Shown piece after piece: positions 6,935-16,236 of a stretch of DNA of 64,000 bases. The notes under the pieces were generated by a model. The model was not told the origin of the DNA, made no database searches, and saw nothing but the letters and a program-made list of their open reading frames with translations. The position numbers and the translations under genes are program-made. Source of the stretch: Lachnospiraceae bacterium 3-1 (GTDB lineage: Bacteria; Bacillota; Clostridia; Lachnospirales; Lachnospiraceae); NCBI GenBank assembly GCA_000403255.2, contig KE159582.1:174724-238723 (forward strand), written 5' to 3'. How positions within the stretch are numbered: the stretch's first letter is position 1; each line of letters starts with the position of its first letter.

Positions 6935-9052
6935 ATGATTACAGTTATTAGCGGCGTCACGTCGAAACAAGTACTTGCAGATGAAGTGATTACTATTTTA
7001 AATACATTGAATTTAGACGGCTATTTTTATTTAGGATATCCTGTTTTGGGTGGGATGGACGGAAAAATTAAAGTTGATGCATTATTGGTATGTAAACAAT
7101 ATGGAATGGTGATTTTTGATTTGGATATGTCATCTGGAGAAGAGGACGAAAATAAAATATCATTGCTGGATGAACTTTATAATAATATGGAGGCCAGATT
7201 AAAAAGATATCGTTACTTGTCCAATCGAAGGAAGCTGCAAGTGCCTATTAATGTTGTTTCCTATGCACCGCGTTATCGAAGGGGTGGTGAAGATATTTGC
7301 ATTTCCAGTGAGGCTTTAGAAGAATATTTAAAAAATTTGAGTTGGGATGAGAGTGAGAATTATTATGAAAAACTTCTAGAAGCAATTCAAATGATTTCAC
7401 AGATAAAAAAGCGTGGGAATAGAACAAATCTCCAAAGCGCCACTTCAAAAGGATCAAAACTTAAGGCCATTGAAAATCAAATATCCTGTCTGGATAAATA
7501 TCAAAGCAAGGCAGTCATTGAGACCATTGAAGGAGTTCAGAGAATTCGAGGACTGGCAGGATCAGGAAAAACAATTGTTTTAGCTTTGAAAGTTGCGTAT
7601 TTATATACCATGTATGAAGAAAAGGTAATTGCGGTTACATTTAACAGCCGGGCGCTAAAAGGGCAGTTTATTCAGCTAATTACAAATTTTATTATTGAAA
7701 ATACAAATGAAGAACCAGAATGGGATAGAATTAAAATAATTCATGCATGGGGGAGTAAGAATTCAGAAGGGTTATATTTTAATTTTTGTAAAGCAAATAA
7801 TATCGTTTGCTATGATTATATGGATGCATGTAGAAAATTTACCCGTAATGAGGTTGTGTTTGATAAAGTGTGTCAAGAGGCAGTGGAGACGGTGGTTAAT
7901 CCGAAAATCTTATATGACGTAATTTTAGTGGATGAGGCTCAGGATTTTTCAAAATATTTTTTGCAGATGTGCTATTTGTCGCTTCCTAAGGAAAGCCGCA
8001 TGCTTGTCTATGCATATGATGAATTGCAAAGTCTGGATAACAAAAACGTTGATTCCCCAGAGGAAATTTTTGGATATAACAATGGTAAGCCGAATGTAGT
8101 GTTAGATAATAGCAATGGAAAGGCAGAAGATATTGTTTTATCAAAGTGTTATCGGAATTCCAGACCAGTGCTAATTACCGCACATAGTTTGGGGTTCGGT
8201 ATATATAGGAAAAAGGAAACACGGGAAGAAACACAATTGGTCCAGTTGTTTGAAGATAAGAAATTATGGGAGGATATCGGATATACCATTAAGGATGGAG
8301 TAATAAAAGATGGGGAGACAGTTACCTTATATCGTACAGAAGAAACCAGTCCAGGGTTTTTGGAGAATCATTCACCGATCAATGATTTGATACAGTTCAG
8401 AAAATTTGACAATGCATATCAGGAAGCAGAATGGATCGTAGAAGATATTGAAAAAAATTTAAGAGATGAGGAATTAAAATACCAGGATATTATGATTATT
8501 CATCCAGATCCCAAGGTTACAAAAAGTTACGTTTCACAAATCCGCGTAATGTTGATGGATAAAAAAATAAAATCACATATTGTAGGTGTTCAAACGACTC
8601 CAGATGACTTCTTTCAGGAAGATTCCATTGCGATTACACAGATTTACAGAGCAAAAGGGAATGAGGCTGCGGTTGTCTATTTGATCAATGCAGATATATG
8701 TGCGCGAGGTATAAATTTGTCAAGAAAAAGAAATATTTTATTTACAGCGCTGACAAGGTCCAAAGCCTGGGTGCGGGTGAGTGGTTTGGGAGAGGACATG
8801 GAAATTTTGATCCATGAATATAAACGCATAAAAGAAAATAATTTTCAATTACAATTTGAATATCCAGATGAGTCACAAAGAAAAAATATGCGAATTATCC
8901 ATAGAGATATGACTCAGAATGAGCTGAGGGAAATTAAAAAGAGTAACTACAACTTAGCAGATTTTGTATTAAAAATTCAAAAGGGAGAAATCAGAAAAGA
9001 GGACATAGACGAAACTACCTTAAACATGTTAAAGGATGTGCTGCGTGAATGA
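6935..9052 (+). CDS. SF1 (UvrD/RecD-like) helicase with N-terminal NERD-like region
   Basis: This 705-residue protein has Walker A GLAGSGKT (206-213), Walker B DEAQD (333-337), helicase motif AITQIYRAKGNEAAVVYL near 580 and ILFTALTRSKAWVRVSG near 615, all typical of superfamily 1 DNA helicases. The first 150 residues (VDALLVCKQYGMVIFDLD) recall a NERD/restriction-like fold, but the usual ExK is FDLD here, so nuclease activity is doubtful. It ends in ATGA overlap with a DUF2290 gene. The stretch is visibly more AT-rich than its neighbours, hinting at acquisition. The pairing suggests a defence or DNA-repair role; this is inference. Confidence 0.85.
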   Translation: MITVISGVTSKQVLADEVITILNTLNLDGYFYLGYPVLGGMDGKIKVDALLVCKQYGMVIFDLDMSSGEEDENKISLLDELYNNMEARLKRYRYLSNRRKLQVPINVVSYAPRYRRGGEDICISSEALEEYLKNLSWDESENYYEKLLEAIQMISQIKKRGNRTNLQSATSKGSKLKAIENQISCLDKYQSKAVIETIEGVQRIRGLAGSGKTIVLALKVAYLYTMYEEKVIAVTFNSRALKGQFIQLITNFIIENTNEEPEWDRIKIIHAWGSKNSEGLYFNFCKANNIVCYDYMDACRKFTRNEVVFDKVCQEAVETVVNPKILYDVILVDEAQDFSKYFLQMCYLSLPKESRMLVYAYDELQSLDNKNVDSPEEIFGYNNGKPNVVLDNSNGKAEDIVLSKCYRNSRPVLITAHSLGFGIYRKKETREETQLVQLFEDKKLWEDIGYTIKDGVIKDGETVTLYRTEETSPGFLENHSPINDLIQFRKFDNAYQEAEWIVEDIEKNLRDEELKYQDIMIIHPDPKVTKSYVSQIRVMLMDKKIKSHIVGVQTTPDDFFQEDSIAITQIYRAKGNEAAVVYLINADICARGINLSRKRNILFTALTRSKAWVRVSGLGEDMEILIHEYKRIKENNFQLQFEYPDESQRKNMRIIHRDMTQNELREIKKSNYNLADFVLKIQKGEIRKEDIDETTLNMLKDVLRE

Positions 9053-9702
9053 AAAAGAAGGAAAAAGTATTTCGAGAAGTAAGAAAGGTTACCCAGGAAT
9101 TGATTCGGTGTGGGTTAGCGGAAGAATATAATTTTCCAATTATGCAGAATGTGGATGTGGTTTGGGAAAAATATACGGATATTTCATGTTATCTTAAAAA
9201 TATGGAATACGCTAAAATATATGATGAAATAGAAAAAAATCATAATTTTAATGCTAAATTACCAGATGGTGGAATTCTTCAGCTAATGTACCGTTTTAAT
9301 AATCGTGGTACAGAGCTGCAGTCCCATAGATTAGCCTATTATCCTTCCCCTTCATTTGAGGTTTATCAAAATGATGTTGAATTATATGATGCAGATTATT
9401 TGTATGGGGATATTTTGAATAAAGATGTACTTCCAGTAGTGATTAGAGCTGATTATAATAATGAGGAAGTAGATAGTATAATTTATCACCCATATTCTCA
9501 TATTACCTTGGGTGGTTATAAAAATTGCAGAATTCCGGCGAACAGGCCTATATCGCCAATCCAATTTGTGAAATTTATCATGGAGCATTTTTACTATGAA
9601 CCAAGCTCCCAGTTAAAATTTGATTTCGAATTAGAGAGTGTAGTGAAATTTGATGAACATATTGCCGAAAAGGATACTCAAAAGAGCAGAATAGTGATAT
9701 GA
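9049..9702 (+). CDS. DUF2290-family protein, helicase partner
   Basis: This 217-residue protein contains HPYSHITLGGYKNCRIPANR and IQFVKFIMEHFY, a pattern I recognise from DUF2290 proteins. No catalytic motif is known for the family, and no membrane or signal segment is seen. Its ATG overlaps the helicase stop by 4 nt, so the two are co-translated and probably act together. DUF2290 genes are recurrently found beside helicase-like ATPases in variable loci. The gene ends 58 bp before the strong promoter of the ileS T-box transcript. The family call is good, the function unknown. Confidence 0.7.
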   Translation: MKKKEKVFREVRKVTQELIRCGLAEEYNFPIMQNVDVVWEKYTDISCYLKNMEYAKIYDEIEKNHNFNAKLPDGGILQLMYRFNNRGTELQSHRLAYYPSPSFEVYQNDVELYDADYLYGDILNKDVLPVVIRADYNNEEVDSIIYHPYSHITLGGYKNCRIPANRPISPIQFVKFIMEHFYYEPSSQLKFDFELESVVKFDEHIAEKDTQKSRIVI

Positions 9703-9759
9703 TTTATGGGAAATTACAAAGTGAATCCTGTTAAGACTTTAAGGAAAGAAAATCTTTTC

Positions 9760-9788
9760 TTGACAAGAGGAAAAACAGCCTTTATAAT
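9760..9788 (+). promoter_or_regulatory. Promoter of the ileS leader
   Basis: TTGACA (9760-9765), a 17-bp spacer and TATAAT (9783-9788) form a consensus sigma-A promoter placed just ahead of the T-box leader. Confidence 0.85.
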
Positions 9789-9819
9789 GAGTTACAGTTT
9801 TAAGAAATATGATATTGAA

Positions 9820-10143
9820 AGACAATGACGAAGACAGTAGGACAGCATTCCAACGTTACAGCGAGCCGGGAGGGTGTGAGCCGGCATCAGTAGAAGCTGC
9901 CTGAATATCACTTCTAAGTTGCCCGCTGAACTTTCCTGAATGGAGAAAGTCCCTGTACGATATTATTTGTGGTCAGGCAGGGATGCAAATAAGGAAACAG
10001 TAGGTTGGGACGGAATGCTCCTCCGTTATGGGAACCAGGTATGCTGGCAGAAAGCATGTGATTTCTGGACAAAGTATCATGTAACAGGTGGTAAACGATG
10101 CATTTTGTGGCTTCGTCCTTTTACAGAGGACGGAGCTTTTTTT
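9820..10143 (+). ncRNA. T-box riboswitch (isoleucine) for ileS
   Basis: The leader shows the stem I signature AGCGAGCCGGGAGGGTGTGA and a candidate specifier codon ATC (Ile) at 9907-9909 followed by the usual purine. It carries an antiterminator bulge TGGT at 10089-10092 able to pair with the ACCA end of tRNA, and a terminator GCTTCGTCC/GGACGGAGC (10110-10136) with a run of seven T. Uncharged tRNA-Ile would favour antitermination and raise ileS expression. This matches the class by layout and by the gene downstream. The short ORFs inside it are not genes. Confidence 0.92.
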
Positions 10144-10144
10144 A

Positions 10145-10430
10145 TTCTATAGGAAAGACCTTGTCACGCTAACGCACAAGAGGTAAAATATTGCTTCGCA
10201 ATTGTGCTCGGCGCAGCAAAGTGTCCAAGCCCCTCATGAGTGAGGGGTAGGGGAGCTCCAGTGGGCTTGCCCACGTTGTTCTTCTATAGGAAAGACCTTG
10301 TTACGCTAACGCGTGAAAGTATCTTTCCTTATAGAAGAACAAAGTTCTTATCGCACTGCGGCGGGTATGAAATTTGTCGCAAAGCGACCCGCCGCAGGCG
10401 GAGAATCCTGCAAAGCAGGATTCTTTCTTG
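10145..10430. repeat. Modular intergenic repeat cluster, copy 1
   Basis: Four modules lie between the T-box terminator and ileS: a truncated A module (10145-10175), a B module (10206-10274), a full A module (10282-10336) and a C module (10346-10430). A is a hairpin with TTCTATAGGAAAGA and TCTTTCCTTATAGAA ends and TTACGC-TAAC-GCGTGA inside. B carries CTCGGCGCAGCAAA and CCAAGCCCCTCATGA. C has GCGGCGGGT/ACCCGCCGC and AGAATCCTGC/GCAGGATTCT stems. The same modules recur at 17285, 19421 and 51651. Confidence 0.85.
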
Positions 10431-10462
10431 TTCTATTTTAGTTTCGAAAGGAGAAATGACTC

Positions 10463-13400
10463 ATGTATAACAAAGTTGAAACCAATTTAAACTTTGTGGA
10501 AAGAGAGAAACAGACAGAAAAGTTCTGGAAAGACAATGATATTTTCCGAAAAAGTATGGAAAACAGGAAAGAAGGAGAGACTTACACCTTTTATGACGGA
10601 CCGCCCACTGCCAATGGCAAGCCGCATATTGGCCATGTACTGACCCGTGTCATCAAGGACATGATACCCCGGTATCAGACCATGAAGGGAAAAATGGTGC
10701 CCAGGAAAGCAGGGTGGGATACCCATGGACTACCAGTGGAATTGGAAGTAGAGAAATTATTGGGTCTGGATGGAAAAGAACAGATTGAGGAATATGGTCT
10801 GGAGCCATTTATTGATAAATGCAAAGAAAGCGTTTGGAAGTACAAAGGAATGTGGGAGGATTTCTCTGGAACCGTAGGATTTTGGGCAGATATGGATGAC
10901 CCTTACGTGACCTATCACAATGATTTTATTGAGTCTGAATGGTGGGCGTTAAAAGAAATCTGGAATCGGAAATTACTTTATAAGGGATTTAAAATTGTGC
11001 CTTACTGCCCACGATGCGGAACACCTCTTTCCGCCCAGGAAGTGGCACAGGGCTATAAGACCGTAAAGGAACGTTCTGCTATTGTTCGTTTCAAGGTAAA
11101 AGAGGAAGAAGCGTATTTCTTAGCATGGACCACGACCCCTTGGACACTGCCTTCTAATTTAGCCCTTTGCGTAAACCCAGAAGAGACTTATTGCAAAATC
11201 AAAGCAATTGACGGATTTACTTATTATATGGCAGAAGCTTTGCTGGATAAAGTAATGGGGACTTTGCTGGATAAAGAGCAGCAAGAAGCTGGAACAAAAG
11301 CCTATGAAGTGTTGGAAACTTACAAAGGAACTGATTTAGAATACCGGGAGTATGAGCCATTGTTTGCCTGTACTGGGGAAGCAGCGGCAAAGCAGCATAA
11401 AAAAGCCCATTTTGTTACCTGTGACAATTATGTTACCATGACGGATGGTACAGGAATTGTTCATATTGCTCCGGCTTTTGGTGAAGACGACTCAAAGGTG
11501 GGAAGAAAATATGACCTTCCGTTCGTACAGTTTGTCAATGGAAAAGGAGAATTGACAGAGGGAACGCCTTATGAGGGCATTTTCTGTAAAAAGGCAGATC
11601 CTATGATTTTACAGGATTTGGAAGACCAGAAATTATTGTTTGACGCACCTAAATTTGAGCATGAATATCCTCACTGCTGGCGTTGTGATACTCCGTTGAT
11701 TTACTATGCAAGAGAATCCTGGTTTATTAAAATGACAGAGGTGAAAGAAGAATTAATCCGTAACAACAATACGATTCACTGGATACCGGAAAATATTGGA
11801 AAAGGAAGGTTTGGAGATTGGCTTGAGAATGTGCAGGATTGGGGTATTTCCAGGAATCGTTACTGGGGAACGCCTCTCAATATCTGGGAATGTGAGTGCG
11901 GTCACATGCATTCCGTTGGAAGCATTGCAGAACTGAAAGAATTGTCAGAGAATTGTCCAGAGGAAATTGAACTCCACCGGCCCTATATTGATGCAGTGAC
12001 CATTCCCTGCCCAAAATGTGGGAAAGAAATGCATCGCGTGCCAGAAGTGATTGACTGCTGGTTTGATTCCGGAGCGATGCCTTTTGCACAGCATCACTAT
12101 CCCTTTGAAAACAAAGAGTTATTTGAGCAGCAATTCCCTGCAAAATTTATTTCCGAAGCTGTAGACCAGACGAGAGGATGGTTCTATTCCCTGCTGGCAG
12201 AGTCTACCCTGTTGTTTCATAAAGCGCCTTATGAAAATGTAATTGTTTTAGGCCATGTGCAGGATGAAAATGGGCAGAAAATGAGTAAGTCCAAAGGAAA
12301 TGCCGTAGATCCCTTTGAAGCATTGGAAACCTATGGAGCTGATGCCATCCGCTGGTATTTCTATGTGAATTCCGCTCCATGGCTGCCCAATCGTTTCCAT
12401 GGAAAAGCAGTCCAGGAGGGACAGCGTAAATTTATGGGAACCTTGTGGAACACCTATGCATTTTTTGTATTATATGCCAATATTGATAAGTTTGATGCCA
12501 CAAAATATACGTTGGAATATGATAAATTGTCTGTGATGGATCAGTGGCTGTTGTCCAAACTTAATACCATGGTTGCCCAAGTGGATGATGACCTTGGCAA
12601 TTACCGTATTCCAGAGGCTGCAAGGGCATTACAGGAATTTGTAGATGATATGAGTAACTGGTATGTGCGAAGGAGCCGGGAGCGTTTTTGGGCCAAAGGA
12701 ATGGAACAGGATAAAATCAATGCTTACATGACCTTGTATACAGCGCTGGTAACGGTAAGTAAGGCGGCAGCTCCTATGATTCCATTTATGGCGGAGGATA
12801 TTTACCGGAATTTGGTATGCAGCATTGATGTTTCTGCGCCAGAGAGCGTGCATTTGTGTGATTTCCCAATTGTCCAGGAAGATTTTATTGACCAGGAGCT
12901 TGAGAAAAACATGGATACAGTGTTAAAAATCGTAGTTATGGGAAGAGCATGTAGAAATTCTGCAAATATTAAGAACCGTCAGCCTATTGGCGCCATGTTT
13001 GTAAAAGCCGCTGGAGGACTTCCAGAGTTATTTGTCAATATTATTGAAGATGAGTTGAATGTCAAAAAGGTGATGTTTACAGAGGATGTCAGCAGCTTCA
13101 CAGATTATACTTTTAAGCCCCAGCTTCGTACCGTAGGGCCAAAATATGGAAAATATTTGAAGCAGATTCAGCAGGCATTGTCAGAGCTGAATGGCAATGA
13201 AGCCATGGCAGAACTGAAATCCAAAGGAAGTATTACCCTTGACAGCGTAAATGAAGACGTTGTATTATGTGAAGAGGATCTTCTTATCACGATGACACAG
13301 CAGGAAGGTTATGTGACAGAGGGGGATAATGAGACAACCGTTGTACTTGACACCAATTTAACACCAGAGTTGATTGCGGAAGGCTTTGTAAGAGAGTTGA

Positions 13401-13627
13401 TTAGCAAGATTCAGACCATGCGTAAGGAAGCAGGGTTTGAGGTGATGGATAAAATTCATATTTCTTATCAGGCAGGAGAGACGATAGACAGGATTTTTAA
13501 GGAGCATGGCACACAGATTCAATTGGAGGTGCTTGCGGTGGATATCACAAGTGATGCAGGAAAAGGATATGAAAAAGAATGGAATATCAACGGGGAAAAA
13601 GTAACGCTTGGTGTAGAAAAAGCGTAG
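10463..13627 (+). CDS. ileS: Isoleucyl-tRNA synthetase, long (type 2) form
   Basis: This 1054-residue cytosolic enzyme joins isoleucine to tRNA-Ile. The class I signatures HIGH (residues 55-58, in NGKPHIGHVL) and KMSKS (606-610) are intact. WTTTPWTLPSNLALCVNP marks the editing domain, and GTGIVHIAPAFGEDD is the editing-site motif. The length, above 1000 residues, and the lack of the C-terminal zinc finger of the E. coli type suggest the eukaryote-like type 2 lineage, the form associated with natural mupirocin tolerance. Expression is governed by the T-box upstream. The ribosome site GAAAGGAG precedes the ATG. A terminator-like hairpin follows. Confidence 0.97.
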   Translation: MYNKVETNLNFVEREKQTEKFWKDNDIFRKSMENRKEGETYTFYDGPPTANGKPHIGHVLTRVIKDMIPRYQTMKGKMVPRKAGWDTHGLPVELEVEKLLGLDGKEQIEEYGLEPFIDKCKESVWKYKGMWEDFSGTVGFWADMDDPYVTYHNDFIESEWWALKEIWNRKLLYKGFKIVPYCPRCGTPLSAQEVAQGYKTVKERSAIVRFKVKEEEAYFLAWTTTPWTLPSNLALCVNPEETYCKIKAIDGFTYYMAEALLDKVMGTLLDKEQQEAGTKAYEVLETYKGTDLEYREYEPLFACTGEAAAKQHKKAHFVTCDNYVTMTDGTGIVHIAPAFGEDDSKVGRKYDLPFVQFVNGKGELTEGTPYEGIFCKKADPMILQDLEDQKLLFDAPKFEHEYPHCWRCDTPLIYYARESWFIKMTEVKEELIRNNNTIHWIPENIGKGRFGDWLENVQDWGISRNRYWGTPLNIWECECGHMHSVGSIAELKELSENCPEEIELHRPYIDAVTIPCPKCGKEMHRVPEVIDCWFDSGAMPFAQHHYPFENKELFEQQFPAKFISEAVDQTRGWFYSLLAESTLLFHKAPYENVIVLGHVQDENGQKMSKSKGNAVDPFEALETYGADAIRWYFYVNSAPWLPNRFHGKAVQEGQRKFMGTLWNTYAFFVLYANIDKFDATKYTLEYDKLSVMDQWLLSKLNTMVAQVDDDLGNYRIPEAARALQEFVDDMSNWYVRRSRERFWAKGMEQDKINAYMTLYTALVTVSKAAAPMIPFMAEDIYRNLVCSIDVSAPESVHLCDFPIVQEDFIDQELEKNMDTVLKIVVMGRACRNSANIKNRQPIGAMFVKAAGGLPELFVNIIEDELNVKKVMFTEDVSSFTDYTFKPQLRTVGPKYGKYLKQIQQALSELNGNEAMAELKSKGSITLDSVNEDVVLCEEDLLITMTQQEGYVTEGDNETTVVLDTNLTPELIAEGFVRELISKIQTMRKEAGFEVMDKIHISYQAGETIDRIFKEHGTQIQLEVLAVDITSDAGKGYEKEWNINGEKVTLGVEKA

Positions 13628-13646
13628 AGTAAAATGAAAAATTATT

Positions 13647-13678
13647 GGATATCCAAAAGGAAGGGCTTTTGGATATCC
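13647..13678 (+). terminator. Hairpin after ileS
   Basis: GGATATCCAAAAG (13647-13659) pairs perfectly with CTTTTGGATATCC (13666-13678). No T-run follows, so it may be a weak terminator or a processing stem between ileS and glgP. Confidence 0.55.
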
Positions 13679-13757
13679 CCCGCCATGGGATCGGTTCATC
13701 ATACGAAGTATGCTCAGACAGATCGAAATGGGTGACCAGAGAGGAAGGAGACAGTTT

Positions 13758-16223
13758 ATGCAGAGCAAGATGTTTGAAAAAGAGAAGTTTATTCAGGAGA
13801 TTAAGGACAATGTAAAGAATCTTTACCGCAAGACATTGGAGGAGGCATCCCAGCAGGAGGTGTATCAGGCAGTGTCCCAGGCAGTGAAGGAAGTAATCAT
13901 TGATCAGTGGCTTGCAACCCAAAAGACCATGGAGAAGGAAGATCCCAAGATAGTTTACTATATGTCGATGGAATTCCTGATGGGAAGAGCGCTGGGAAAT
14001 AACCTGATTAATCTGACCGCATACAAAGAAGTGAAAGAAGCGTTGGAAGAGATTGGCTTTGATTTGAATGTGATTGAAGACCAGGAGCCGGACCCAGCAT
14101 TAGGAAACGGCGGTCTGGGAAGACTTGCAGCATGCTTCATGGAATCTCTGGCTACTCTGGGATATCCAGCTTATGGTTGCGGCATTCGTTACCGTTATGG
14201 GCTGTTTCGTCAGAAAATTGAAAATGGGTTCCAGATGGAGGAGCCGGATAACTGGCTCAAGGATGGCTATCCCTTTGAGATGCGTCGGCCAGAGCATACG
14301 TTCCAGGTAAAATTTGGCGGCTATGTTCGTTCCGAAGGAGATGCATTTGGAAAAATTAAGTTCATTCATGAGGGATATCAGTCTGTTCGTGCAGTTCCCT
14401 ATGACATGCCAGTGGTTGGATATAATAACAATATGGTAAATGTTTTGATTGCATGGGATGCAGAGCCAGAAAAATATTTCGAGCTGGATGCTTTTGATAA
14501 GGGAGATTACAAGAAAGCGGTTGAGCAGGAAAATCTTGCAAAAAACCTGGTAGAGGTATTATATCCCAATGACAACCATATTCAGGGAAAAGAGCTGCGC
14601 TTAAAACAGCAGTATTTCTTTGTGTCTGCAAGTGTGCAGCGTGCAGTGGCTCGATATAAGAAATACCACACAGATTTGCATAAATTACCAGAAAAAGTGG
14701 CAATTCAGTTGAATGATACCCATCCGACTGTGGCAGTAGCAGAATTAATGCGTATTCTTCTGGATGAGGAAAATATGGAATGGGATGAGGCATGGGCAAT
14801 TACCAACAAGACCTGTGCATACACCAATCATACCATTATGTCAGAAGCATTGGAAAAATGGCCCATTGAGATTTTCTCCAGACTGCTTCCGAGAATTTAT
14901 CAGATTATTGAAGAAATTAACCGCCGTTTTATCCTGGATATTGAGAAGAAATTCCCAGGAGATTACAATAAGATTAAGAAAATGGCAATTATTTTTGATG
15001 GTCAGGTGAAGATGGCCCATCTTGCCATTGCAGCAGGCTGTTCTGTCAACGGTGTGGCAAGGCTGCATACAGAGATTTTGAAAGATCAGGAGCTGCATGA
15101 GTTTTACCAGATGTTCCCGGAGAAATTCAATAATAAGACAAACGGGATTACCCAAAGAAGATTTTTATACCATGGCAATCCCCTGTTGGCAGAATGGGTG
15201 AATAAATATATCGGAAATGACTGGGTAACAGATCTGCCTCATTTGTCCAAATTGGCAGTTTATGCAGATGATGCTAAGGCACAGCAGGAATTTATGAATA
15301 TTAAGTATCAGAATAAATTGCGTCTGGCAGAATATATTAAGAAGCATAATGGAATTGAAGTGAATCCCCGGTCTATCTTTGATGTGCAGGTAAAACGTCT
15401 TCACGAGTACAAACGCCAGCTTTTGAATATTCTTCACGTCATGTACCTGTATAATAAGATAAAAGAGCATCCAGAAATGGAGTTCTATCCAAGGACTTTT
15501 ATTTTTGGTGCAAAAGCAGCAGCAGGCTACCGGATTGCGAAGCTTACCATTAAGTTGATTAATAGTGTAGCAGATGTGATTAATAACGATGCTTCTATCA
15601 ATGGTAAAATTAAAGTTGTGTTTATTGAAGACTATAAGGTGTCTACTGCAGAATGGATTTTTGCAGCGGCAGATGTGTCTGAACAGATTTCAACAGCCAG
15701 CAAGGAAGCATCTGGAACTGGAAATATGAAGTTTATGTTAAATGGCGCTGTGACCCTTGGTACCATGGATGGTGCAAATGTAGAGATTGTAGAAGAAGTG
15801 GGAGAGGAAAATGCTTTTATTTTTGGTATGAGCTCTCAGGAAGTAATTGACCATGAACAAAAGCGTGATTATGACCCCATGCAGATTTTTAATAGCGACC
15901 AGGATATCCGCCAGGTATTGATGCAGCTAATTAATGGAATGTATTCTCACAATGATTCCGAGCTGTTTCGGCCATTGTACAATTCTTTGTTGAATACTTT
16001 GGATACCCAGTATGCAGATACGTATTTCATTTTGAAAGATTTCCGTTCTTATACAGAGGCACAGGAAAGAGTAGAAAATGCATACAGAGATGAAAAGAGA
16101 TGGGCAAAGATGGCTCTTTTGAATACGGCCCATTCTGGTAAGTTCACATCAGACCGTACCATCCAGCAGTACGTGGATGATATCTGGCATTTGGATAAAA
16201 TTAAGGTTGTTATGCCAGAATAG
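13758..16223 (+). CDS. glgP: Glycogen/starch phosphorylase
   Basis: This 821-residue PLP enzyme releases glucose-1-phosphate from glycogen or maltodextrin ends with phosphate. EDQEPDPALGNGGLGRLAAC is the family N-terminal signature. KEASGTGNMKFMLNGAVTLG holds the PLP-binding lysine, and VKRLHEYKRQLLN is also conserved. The length equals the GT35 family norm. ATG 13758 is selected because AGGAAGGAG (13742-13750) precedes it; an upstream in-frame ATG at 13710 lacks such a site. A TPR lipoprotein gene follows 13 bp later. No other glycogen gene is in the window. Confidence 0.97.
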   Translation: MQSKMFEKEKFIQEIKDNVKNLYRKTLEEASQQEVYQAVSQAVKEVIIDQWLATQKTMEKEDPKIVYYMSMEFLMGRALGNNLINLTAYKEVKEALEEIGFDLNVIEDQEPDPALGNGGLGRLAACFMESLATLGYPAYGCGIRYRYGLFRQKIENGFQMEEPDNWLKDGYPFEMRRPEHTFQVKFGGYVRSEGDAFGKIKFIHEGYQSVRAVPYDMPVVGYNNNMVNVLIAWDAEPEKYFELDAFDKGDYKKAVEQENLAKNLVEVLYPNDNHIQGKELRLKQQYFFVSASVQRAVARYKKYHTDLHKLPEKVAIQLNDTHPTVAVAELMRILLDEENMEWDEAWAITNKTCAYTNHTIMSEALEKWPIEIFSRLLPRIYQIIEEINRRFILDIEKKFPGDYNKIKKMAIIFDGQVKMAHLAIAAGCSVNGVARLHTEILKDQELHEFYQMFPEKFNNKTNGITQRRFLYHGNPLLAEWVNKYIGNDWVTDLPHLSKLAVYADDAKAQQEFMNIKYQNKLRLAEYIKKHNGIEVNPRSIFDVQVKRLHEYKRQLLNILHVMYLYNKIKEHPEMEFYPRTFIFGAKAAAGYRIAKLTIKLINSVADVINNDASINGKIKVVFIEDYKVSTAEWIFAAADVSEQISTASKEASGTGNMKFMLNGAVTLGTMDGANVEIVEEVGEENAFIFGMSSQEVIDHEQKRDYDPMQIFNSDQDIRQVLMQLINGMYSHNDSELFRPLYNSLLNTLDTQYADTYFILKDFRSYTEAQERVENAYRDEKRWAKMALLNTAHSGKFTSDRTIQQYVDDIWHLDKIKVVMPE

Positions 16224-16236
16224 AAAGTATAGACTT

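Noticed and set aside
6935-7400. Active NERD nuclease in the helicase N-terminus
   Set aside because: The expected ExK after the core strand is replaced by FDLD, so catalytic activity is not claimed.
9940-10152. 70-codon plus-strand ORF
   Set aside because: It lies inside the T-box leader and has no protein-like sequence or ribosome site.
10240-10470. 76-codon plus-strand ORF before ileS
   Set aside because: It is formed by the repeat modules; Arg-rich and without a ribosome site.
14362-14799. 145-codon minus-strand ORF inside glgP
   Set aside because: Antisense shadow of a conserved gene; no start signal, and composition follows the opposite codon pattern.
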